Part shown: positions 1 through 4,434 of the stretch, one piece after another
Position numbering within the stretch: position 1 is the first letter of the stretch
Layout of the letters: every line of letters starts with the position of its first letter
Source: an uncultured bacterium
Lineage (GTDB): Bacteria > Verrucomicrobiota > Kiritimatiellia > RFP12 > UBA1067
Assembly: GCA_902779075.1 (NCBI GenBank)
Contig: CACZAK010000241.1
Coordinates: forward strand, 1 to 6,499
DNA length: 6,499 nucleotides
Direction of reading: 5' to 3'
The notes under the pieces: generated by a model
The model's input: the letters and a program-made list of their open reading frames with translations, nothing else
Databases searched by the model: none
Told to the model about the DNA's origin: nothing
Translations under genes and position numbers: made by a program

Positions 1-97
1 GGGAATCAGGCAACCCGCCGGATGCGTCTTTGCATTCGGTGTGGACAACCTCTCCCTGCTTTACAAGCCGTTCAATTTGTTTTGCCGTCAACTTCAT
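1..97 (-). CDS. AlbA_2 (Schlafen-like) domain protein, N-terminal fragment
   Basis: Only the first 32 codons are inside the window; the gene runs off the left edge. The ATG is at 97-95 and the protein starts MKLTAKQIERLVKQGE, followed by VVHTECKDASGGLPDS. The pattern of a short helix, then a TExKxAxxxLPxS motif, is the hallmark start of AlbA_2 domains found in putative transcriptional regulators and RecG-like or Schlafen-like proteins; the usual motif reads VEFKxA, so CKDA is a small variation. Such proteins are thought to bind nucleic acid, but the exact role cannot be judged from 32 residues. No strong Shine-Dalgarno is present (GGTAG lies 4 bases upstream of the ATG). The gene lies just downstream, in its own reading direction, of repeat copy A, which carries a promoter-like pair pointing at it. 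Family assignment is from a short motif only. Confidence 0.5.
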   Translation of the reverse strand, partial: MKLTAKQIERLVKQGEVVHTECKDASGGLPDS

Positions 98-153
98 TAA
101 CTACCGCTTTTTCTAATACCTTCTCGAAGCAATGATCGCAACACATGCGACCC

Positions 154-194
154 ACCCGCGCGGGTAATCAGGTATCTCGCCTTTTTCTGGCAAG
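154..194 (-). promoter_or_regulatory. Conserved leader elements in copy A: palindrome and short hairpin
   Basis: A perfect 12-bp palindrome, ACCCGCGCGGGT, lies at 154-165. A hairpin with 6-bp stem CTTGCC/GGCGAG (minus-strand sense, 194-189 with 181-176, one G-U pair) and a 7-base loop at 188-182 lies next to it. Both fall between the putative start of transcription and the AlbA_2 start codon. The same two elements occur in copy B, where stem bases are unchanged and the loop differs. The palindrome could be an operator and the hairpin could stabilise the 5' end of the transcript; both roles are inferred. Confidence 0.45.
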
Positions 195-202
195 ACGGAA
201 AT

Positions 203-231
203 AGTATGCCACATTCCCCCGCCCAAAGCAA
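203..231 (-). promoter_or_regulatory. Promoter-like pair in copy A, facing the AlbA_2 gene
   Basis: Read on the minus strand, TTGCTT (231-226) and CATACT (208-203) are separated by exactly 17 bases, and a TGG before the -10 hexamer gives an extended -10. The start of transcription would fall near 196, leaving a leader of about 100 bases before the ATG at 97. The equivalent positions in copy B are kept, including the spacing. Hexamers match the sigma-70 consensus only partly (4 of 6 each). Confidence 0.45.
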
Positions 232-280
232 GCGGGATTTTGGAAAATTGAAGTTTTGCGCACGGGAGGCGCAGAGATTG

Positions 281-404
281 ACGAGAGACGCGAGACGATA
301 GACGCGAGCGGAGACTTGAAGACGTGAGACTAAGAGGCAATGCGGCTTTGCCAATGTCTCATCGTCTCATGTCTCGGCTCGTCTCTCGTCTATCGTCTCA
401 CGTC
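281..404. repeat. Heptad-iterated inverted repeat in copy A
   Basis: The left arm is a run of 7-base units of the form GACGNGA (GACGAGA, GACGCGA, GACGATA, GACGCGA). The right arm carries the complementary run (GTCTCTC, GTCTATC, GTCTCAC). Bases 287-304 pair with 387-404 at 17 of 18 positions. An inner stem, GTGAGAC (324-330) with GTCTCAT (356-362), encloses GGCAA/TTGCC (336-340 with 348-352) around a 7-base loop. No T-run follows on either strand, so it is not a standard intrinsic terminator, although it follows the toxin gene and could block read-through. Confidence 0.75.
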
Positions 405-514
405 CGCGCGTACACGCCCATTCCGCCAGCGGCGGTCACGTGCGCGGCACGTCACATATCGCAATACGTGACGTAGCGGGTATGAGTCGTGAAATTACGG
501 TGCGGAATGCCAAT

Positions 515-820
515 TTATGGGAACTGACGGCGTGAATAACGGAACCATCGGACTTCCATGACCTGGCCTATCACAACATAGAAAACGGCAAAGTTGCGAA
601 CGTTGATACGGTAATAGACATCTCCAGTAGCTTCATCTTTATAGTACGGCGCAAAGGCAAGCGGAGCTTCAAGGCGATCCACAACAGCCCGTTCGGCATC
701 ATCCCTCAATCGTTGTGCCGCCTCGGGGTTACGCAACTTGAACGTGATGTAACGTACGGCATCCGAGATTTCGTCGTAGAACTGCGGCGAATACTCAAGA
801 GTAAACTTGTCGCCCAGCAT
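515..820 (-). CDS. RelE/ParE family toxin of a type II toxin-antitoxin system
   Basis: The 101-residue product fits the RelE/ParE toxin fold and size. Its N-terminus (FTLEYSPQFYDEISDAVRYI, residues 6-25) matches the first strand and helix of ParE-like toxins. The C-terminal block has YYRINVRNFAVFYVV at 69-83 and VRWFRYSRRQF at 90-100, corresponding to the family's YRxxxxxNYRVFY and final strand with an R/H-rich end. Members either cleave ribosome-bound mRNA or inhibit gyrase; the sequence does not decide which. The start at 820 is chosen over a longer open frame because GGAG lies 7 bases before that ATG and the family begins there. The first 26 bases overlap the end of the antitoxin gene, implying translational coupling. 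The stop is 8 bp from repeat copy A. Family call is confident; target unknown. Confidence 0.82.
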   Translation of the reverse strand: MLGDKFTLEYSPQFYDEISDAVRYITFKLRNPEAAQRLRDDAERAVVDRLEAPLAFAPYYKDEATGDVYYRINVRNFAVFYVVIGQVMEVRWFRYSRRQFP

Positions 821-1049
821 CAACAATCTCCTGCAGACCGGAAAAGACTTCTGCGTGCGACATACGCTTGGGATTCTCACGGCAAAAACGCGAACATTCT
901 GACAGTTGCGCGGCCACATCCTCCTCTGCGGCCGAATCGTTGAAACTATGCCTGAAGCCTTCCCCAAGCATAGTTACGATGTAACGCACGGTACGAACCT
1001 TTTCGTCCGTTGTCATCGCATCAATTATTTCTTTTGCTACTGCCGGCAT
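795..1049 (-). CDS. Putative antitoxin, partner of the RelE/ParE toxin
   Basis: This 84-residue protein precedes the toxin gene and overlaps it by 26 bases, the classic antitoxin-first layout. The sequence (MPAVAKEIIDAMTTDEKVRT at the start, then a mid-part rich in Asp/Glu, then KRMSHAEVFSGLQEIVDAG at 61-79) looks helical. I do not recognise a standard DNA-binding antitoxin family (no clear RHH, HTH or Phd signature). The start at 1049 is supported by GAGGG 7 bases upstream. An in-frame ATG at 1154 would add 35 residues encoded inside the repeat and would start upstream of the inferred transcription start, so it is disfavoured. Promoter, leader hairpin and palindrome lie in repeat copy B upstream; if the operon is autoregulated, the palindrome at 1094-1105 is the obvious candidate operator. 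Function is inferred mainly from position and size. Confidence 0.68.
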   Translation of the reverse strand: MPAVAKEIIDAMTTDEKVRTVRYIVTMLGEGFRHSFNDSAAEEDVAAQLSECSRFCRENPKRMSHAEVFSGLQEIVDAGRQVYS

Positions 1050-1093
1050 CGTTATTCCCTCTAGGCGCAAGGCTGGTGTGACAAGCGCGACCC

Positions 1094-1134
1094 ACCCGCG
1101 CGGGTAATCTGTTATCTCGCCTTTGAGAGGCAAG
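1094..1134 (-). promoter_or_regulatory. Leader palindrome and hairpin of the toxin-antitoxin operon
   Basis: The perfect 12-bp palindrome ACCCGCGCGGGT is at 1094-1105. The 6-bp stem CTTGCC/GGCGAG (1134-1129 with 1121-1116) closes a loop at 1128-1122 that differs from copy A at four of seven positions, while the stem is unchanged. Both lie between the putative transcription start (near 1136) and the antitoxin ATG at 1049. An operator role for the palindrome and an RNA-stability role for the hairpin are inferences. Confidence 0.48.
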
Positions 1135-1142
1135 ACGGAAAT

Positions 1143-1171
1143 AGTATGCCACATTCCCCCGTCCAGCGCAA
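1143..1171 (-). promoter_or_regulatory. Promoter-like pair for the toxin-antitoxin operon
   Basis: Minus-strand TTGCGC (1171-1166) and CATACT (1148-1143) are 17 bases apart with a TGG extended -10. Spacing and -10 are identical to copy A, and the -35 differs in its last two bases. It would give a leader of about 87 bases before the antitoxin ATG. Confidence 0.45.
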
Positions 1172-1218
1172 GCGGGATTTTGGGAAATTGAAGTTTTGCG
1201 CGCGGAGACGCAGAGTTT

Positions 1219-1343
1219 GACGAGAGACGCGAGACGTTAGACGCGAATGGAGACTAGCTGACGTGAGACTATGAGGTAATGCGGCTTCGCCAATGTCTCA
1301 TCGTCTCATGTCTCGGCTCGTCTCTCGTCTCGCGTCTCACGTC
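1219..1343. repeat. Heptad-iterated inverted repeat in copy B
   Basis: Same design as 281-404 in copy A. Bases 1226-1243 pair with 1326-1343 at 15 of 18 positions; the extra mismatches compared with copy A come from GTTA in the left arm and CGCG in the right arm. The loop core ATGCGGCT and the flanking TGAGAC/GTCTCA stem are kept. No T-run follows on either strand. Confidence 0.7.
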
Positions 1344-1517
1344 CGCGCGCCATCGCCCACCTCGCCGACGGCAGGCGCGTGCGCGGCACGTCATATATTG
1401 CAATAGGTGAAATGGCGGGAATTTGGCGTGAGATTACGGTGCGGAACGTGGTTTTGGGGGAAGTGCGGCTCGCCTGGAGCAGATTTTTCAATCCTGGCGT
1501 TCCACGGGGCGGCAGCT

Positions 1518-1528
1518 TATGATATACT
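1518..1528 (+). promoter_or_regulatory. Possible -10 region directly before the porin gene
   Basis: Two overlapping -10-like hexamers, TATGAT (1518-1523) and TATACT (1523-1528), each match the consensus at five of six positions and end 6 to 11 bases before the ATG at 1535. The best upstream partner, CTGGCG (1494-1499), is weak. If either is used, the mRNA would have almost no leader. No Shine-Dalgarno-like sequence is close to the ATG. Confidence 0.35.
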
Positions 1529-1534
1529 ATCCGC

Positions 1535-2989
1535 ATGAAAATCATCCTTGCGACAGCTACCGCCGCGTTAGCATGCGCCGCGGCAGCGGGAACGAACGAC
1601 GTGCCCGTCATCGACGAGCCCGTCGATTCCGCGTTCCAGACCTCCTTCGGAGCCGACCTTCGCATCCGCGAAGAGATCATGCACAACGTGCCGGGCCTGC
1701 CCGGCGCGCCAGGCGGCATGATGCCGCGCGCCTACAAGAAGAACATCAACCACCTGCGCGTCCGTCCGCGCGTGTACGGGCAGATCGACTACGAGGAGTT
1801 CACGCTCTACGGACGCCTCGTGAACGAGTTCCGCGAGCACTTCATCGAAAACGGCGTTAAGCGCAAGCGCCGCGCGTACAACTTCCCCGACGAGGTGGCG
1901 CTGGACAACCTCTGGTTCCAGGGCAAGGGTCTCTTCGACGGCTTCCTCGACTTCCGCATCGGACGCCAGGACCTCTTCGACGGACTCCACTCCACGCTCG
2001 GACTCGACCGCATCATGATTGACGGCGCGCCCTTCGTAGGTTCACGTAGCTGCTATGCGGACATGATCCGCTTCACGCTGCACCCCACCGAGACCTCGAA
2101 GCTCGACGCCTTCGCGCTCTACGACAACGGACGCAACATCTACCGTTACGGCAACCGCCTCTCGCGCGGACGGCCCATGAACGCCATCCACCCCGCCGAT
2201 TCGCCGGAGATGGACGAATGGGGCGGCGGTCTCGTCTGGAACGACGACCTCTTCGAGAAGCGCCTCCCCTACCAGCTCTTCGTCGTCCACAAGCACGCGG
2301 AGGACTACCACACCGCATCCGGCGCGCGCATGCCCGACAAGCAGATCACCACCTTCGGCGTACACGTGATGCCGCAGATCACGGAGAACGTCTCCCTCGA
2401 CCTCGAAGGCGCGAAGCAGTTCGGCACGAAGTCCAGCGACGTACAGGCCGGCGGCTGGATGGGCTACGCGGCAATCGACTTCCACAAGCACGTGACCTCG
2501 CCCGACCAGATCCGCCCCTACACGCGCCTAAGCGCCTACTATCTCTCCGGCGACAAGCACCGCACGGGCGCACATGACAACGACACCGCCTGGGACCCGA
2601 TGTGGGCGCGCGCGCCTATGGACTCGGAAATGTTCCAGTACGGCACGCTCTATGGCCTCGGCTACTGGAGCAACATGACCTACCCGAAGCTGACCGTGGG
2701 TGCCGACATCGGCAAGCTCCACCGCGTCTCGGCCTACTCGGGCCCGATGTTTGCGGCGGTGCAGGACCATCTCGGTCACGCGGATGGCTCCGGCGACAGC
2801 ATGTACAAGGGCTGGCTCACGGCCGCACGGTACGACTTCCCGCTGCGAATTGCCCCCAAGGGCGCCACGGGTTTCGACCGCTTCACCGTCTTCGGCCACG
2901 TGGTTGCGGAGGTATTCAACCCAGGCGACTACTATGATTCGTCACGTCCGGCATACTTCATCCGCTGGGAGCTGATCTTCAAGTTCTGA
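1535..2989 (+). CDS. Alginate-export family outer-membrane beta-barrel protein
   Basis: The 484-residue protein starts with a short signal peptide (MKIILATATAALACAAAA, cleavage likely after the Ala run near residue 18). The Cys at 14 does not sit in a proper lipobox. The mature part alternates charged and aromatic residues as beta strands do, with LRVRPRVYGQIDYEEFTLYG near 74-93 and DFRIGRQDLFDG at 139-150, the latter like the RxGRQ segment of alginate-export (AlgE-like) porins. It ends WELIFKF, a terminal Phe with alternating hydrophobics typical of proteins inserted by the BAM machinery. Length fits the family. It probably lets anionic sugars or other small solutes cross the outer membrane; the actual substrate is unknown, and many family members have nothing to do with alginate. 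The start is fixed by the signal peptide, not by a ribosome-binding site, which is lacking. It is divergent from the toxin-antitoxin operon and convergent with the acyltransferase. Confidence 0.72.
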   Translation: MKIILATATAALACAAAAGTNDVPVIDEPVDSAFQTSFGADLRIREEIMHNVPGLPGAPGGMMPRAYKKNINHLRVRPRVYGQIDYEEFTLYGRLVNEFREHFIENGVKRKRRAYNFPDEVALDNLWFQGKGLFDGFLDFRIGRQDLFDGLHSTLGLDRIMIDGAPFVGSRSCYADMIRFTLHPTETSKLDAFALYDNGRNIYRYGNRLSRGRPMNAIHPADSPEMDEWGGGLVWNDDLFEKRLPYQLFVVHKHAEDYHTASGARMPDKQITTFGVHVMPQITENVSLDLEGAKQFGTKSSDVQAGGWMGYAAIDFHKHVTSPDQIRPYTRLSAYYLSGDKHRTGAHDNDTAWDPMWARAPMDSEMFQYGTLYGLGYWSNMTYPKLTVGADIGKLHRVSAYSGPMFAAVQDHLGHADGSGDSMYKGWLTAARYDFPLRIAPKGATGFDRFTVFGHVVAEVFNPGDYYDSSRPAYFIRWELIFKF

Positions 2990-3010
2990 TTCATTCTTGT
3001 TCCGCCTTTC

Positions 3011-3097
3011 TTGCTTTCGCTATTGGGAGTTTAGGAGTTTGGGAGTCTTGGAGAAAAAAAGCCTCAATAACTCCAAGACTCCAAATAGCGAAAGCAA
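3011..3097. repeat. Octad-iterated inverted repeat (long hairpin) after the porin gene
   Basis: Outer arms TTGCTTTCGCTATT (3011-3024) and AATAGCGAAAGCAA (3084-3097) pair perfectly over 14 bp. Inner arms GGAGTCTTGGAG (3042-3053) and CTCCAAGACTCC (3071-3082) pair perfectly over 12 bp around a 17-base loop that contains seven A. The left side holds an extra 17 bases (3025-3041) consisting of further 8-base units of the form GGAGTTTN, so the octads are unequal between arms. It begins 21 bp after the porin stop, between two convergent genes. There is no T-run after the stem on either strand, so a plain intrinsic terminator is not supported. From 3098 to 3138 I see only a weak nested pairing (CCGAT/ATCGG and GTTGG/CCAAC) running into the acyltransferase end. 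Confidence 0.8.
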
Positions 3098-3138
3098 TGA
3101 ATGTGTACCGATGGACGGTTGGAAATTAGTAAAGCGAT

Positions 3139-4251
3139 TCAGCCAACTATTAATCGGCCCACGAACGGGATGCGGCGGATTAGGACTCCTGCCGCCGAGG
3201 CTATGACGTACGACACCACCGCCGTGACAAATATCGTCGCAGGCGTGTTACAGTGCGGACGCACCGCGTCGAACACCGCCAGCAGCACAAACATGTGCAG
3301 AAGGTAGGTGCCGTAGCTCGCCTCGGAGAGCGGACGCACTATCCACCGGTAAAACGCTCCGTCCGCCTTGATCTTCCGGACGAGCATGAATGCCGCAATC
3401 ACCGCGACCGCCACTCCCGTGGAGCAGTATTCGATGCTCATCTCAAGATCGACCGCAAATGCATACGGCTTCGCGCACGGGAATTCGGGTATCCTAAAAT
3501 AGAATCCGCCGCCCATAATGGCCGCGCCCACCAGCCAGAGCGGAACCGACACGGCGAGCGTCCGCCGCCAGGAGAACTCGGGGGCGAACCGACGGAACCA
3601 GAAGCCGAGAAGCATGTAGCCGATGAAGCCGCTCACGTAGTGGAACATGCCGAACATGTTCCAGGGACACTCCCCGTAGAGATACGGCACGGCGCCGAAC
3701 GACGGATCGCCGTAAAGAGCTGTCCACACGCGGCGCAGGTACGGAAACGTCGTCGTGACAAGCCAGAGGATCAGCCAGCCGCGCAGTTCGCGCTCCGTGA
3801 CCTTCTCGGCCCACGGCGAAAGAAGCGGCATCAGGAGATACAGCCCGAGCAGCATCGGCACGAACCAGAGGTGTCCGCCGGCATCTGGGAAATTGAAACA
3901 CGCCTTTCCCCAGCTGTCACCGAACCACCATACGTAGGCACAGACCCACACGACAAAAGGTACAAGTATGCGCGCAAGGCGCCGTTGGAAAAACTCGCCC
4001 GTCGACTTCTTCAACGGGAAGAGAAGGTAGCTGGACGCCATCACGAACAGCGGCACGCATACGCGGCAGACGCTTTCCACGATCGAGATCCAGATGGCGT
4101 CCCACTTGTTCGCGATGGACGTGATGTTCGGCGCCTCTCCGCCCAGGTAGAAGGGTTCGCTGGAGTGGATGACCATGACCATGAAGCAGGCTATGATCCG
4201 TAGCCAGTCCAAAAACACGATACGATTGCCAGTTGTCTTTTCTGTTTCCAT
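3139..4251 (-). CDS. Acyltransferase family 3 integral membrane protein
   Basis: The 370-residue protein is very hydrophobic, with about ten predicted membrane spans. It shows the marks of acyltransferase family 3 (OafA/WecH-like enzymes): FLDWLRIIACFMVMVIHS at 13-30 with the near-invariant His29 after the first span, a VPLFVMASSYLLFPL segment at 66-80, FFQRRLARILVPFVVW at 87-102, HLWFVPMLLGLYLLMPLL at 127-144, and SYGTYLLHMFVLL at 312-324 near the end. The family moves acetyl, succinyl or other acyl groups onto sugars and surface glycans at the inner membrane; the substrate here cannot be told. The ATG at 4251 precedes the first span at the usual distance, and a modest GGGA lies 9 bases upstream. 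It has its own clear promoter, divergent from the dehydrogenase gene, and stands alone on its strand. High confidence in family. Confidence 0.88.
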   Translation of the reverse strand: METEKTTGNRIVFLDWLRIIACFMVMVIHSSEPFYLGGEAPNITSIANKWDAIWISIVESVCRVCVPLFVMASSYLLFPLKKSTGEFFQRRLARILVPFVVWVCAYVWWFGDSWGKACFNFPDAGGHLWFVPMLLGLYLLMPLLSPWAEKVTERELRGWLILWLVTTTFPYLRRVWTALYGDPSFGAVPYLYGECPWNMFGMFHYVSGFIGYMLLGFWFRRFAPEFSWRRTLAVSVPLWLVGAAIMGGGFYFRIPEFPCAKPYAFAVDLEMSIEYCSTGVAVAVIAAFMLVRKIKADGAFYRWIVRPLSEASYGTYLLHMFVLLAVFDAVRPHCNTPATIFVTAVVSYVIASAAGVLIRRIPFVGRLIVG

Positions 4252-4298
4252 TTCAATATCCCGTTTTTTGGGTTGGAGCGAGTAGGTTTACGGGGAAA

Positions 4299-4327
4299 AT
4301 TATACCACAATTCCGAGTCCCTGTGAG
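4299..4327 (-). promoter_or_regulatory. Promoter of the acyltransferase gene
   Basis: On the minus strand a perfect TATAAT (4304-4299) preceded by TGG (extended -10) lies 17 bases from CTCACA (4327-4322), which matches TTGACA at four positions. The transcript would start near 4292, giving a leader of about 40 bases. Confidence 0.65.
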
Positions 4328-4366
4328 TACATCCGTACCCCGCTAATAATTCCGCCTCAATCTGAC

Positions 4367-4396
4367 TTGATATGCGGGAGAAAAATCGGGTATAAT
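4367..4396 (+). promoter_or_regulatory. Promoter of the dehydrogenase-rarA transcript
   Basis: TTGATA (4367-4372) and a perfect TATAAT (4391-4396) are 18 bases apart. Transcription would begin near 4403, leaving a leader of about 32 bases that contains AAGGA at 4425-4429, five bases before the ATG at 4435. The -35 box is 40 bp from the divergent acyltransferase -35, so one regulator bound between them could affect both; no clear operator was found. Confidence 0.7.
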
Positions 4397-4434
4397 ATCG
4401 GCCACAGCCGAATCAGCAACAAGAAAGGATAAAG

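Larger units (their letters stand above)
147..507 (-). repeat. Direct repeat copy A, promoter-bearing, MITE-like
   Basis: This 361-bp segment recurs in the same orientation at 1087-1446, roughly four-fifths identical by eye with a net one-base length difference. Homology begins at GCGACCCACCCGCGCGGG and fades after TTACGGTGCGGAA. Near the two ends there are imperfect inverted sequences: CCGCGCGGGTAATC at 156-169 against CCGCACCGTAAT read on the minus strand from 505. The middle holds a long inverted repeat of GAGAC-like heptads. On the minus strand the segment ends with a promoter-like pair, a short hairpin and a 12-bp palindrome, about 50 bases before the AlbA_2 gene. It begins 8 bp beyond the toxin stop codon. 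No protein is convincingly encoded. A non-autonomous mobile element is one reading; a repeated intergenic regulatory unit is another. Confidence 0.85.
1087..1446 (-). repeat. Direct repeat copy B, promoter-bearing, MITE-like
   Basis: Second copy of the 147-507 repeat, same orientation, 940 bp away at its left end. It occupies most of the gap between the antitoxin start (1049) and the porin start (1535), two divergent genes. Imperfect terminal inverted sequences are CCGCGCGGGTAATCT at 1096-1110 against CCGCACCGTAATCT read on the minus strand from 1444. Landmarks kept in both copies are the palindrome, the short hairpin, the promoter hexamers and their spacing, and the central loop sequence ATGCGGCT. 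The heptad arms have drifted more. No coding content is supported. Confidence 0.85.

Noticed and set aside
281..404. CRISPR array or retron RNA
   Set aside because: The heptads are contiguous without unique spacers, and no cas gene or reverse transcriptase is present in the window.
449..474. 7-bp inverted pair ACGTCAC/GTGACGT in copy A as an operator
   Set aside because: It is not kept in copy B, so it is probably chance.
821..967. 49-residue N-terminal extension of the toxin
   Set aside because: It lies within the antitoxin coding region in another frame. The family start and a good Shine-Dalgarno both point to 820.
1047..1154. 35-residue N-terminal extension of the antitoxin starting MWHTISVLP
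   Set aside because: It lies within the repeat, and a similar peptide frame in copy A does not lead into a gene in frame. GAGGG at the internal ATG and the promoter position favour the shorter protein.
147..1446. Integron attC sites between gene cassettes
   Set aside because: The cassette-like order prompted the idea, but the repeats are 360 bp and lack conserved core-site pairs. One GTTAGAC in copy B reads GATAGAC in copy A, and no integrase is seen.
3011..3097. Bidirectional intrinsic terminator
   Set aside because: The stem is strong, but no T-run follows it on either strand; the only A-run is in the loop.
3253..4203. 316-codon plus-strand open frame opposite the acyltransferase
   Set aside because: Its composition is charged and repetitive with no family resemblance, while the minus strand carries clear acyltransferase motifs and a promoter.
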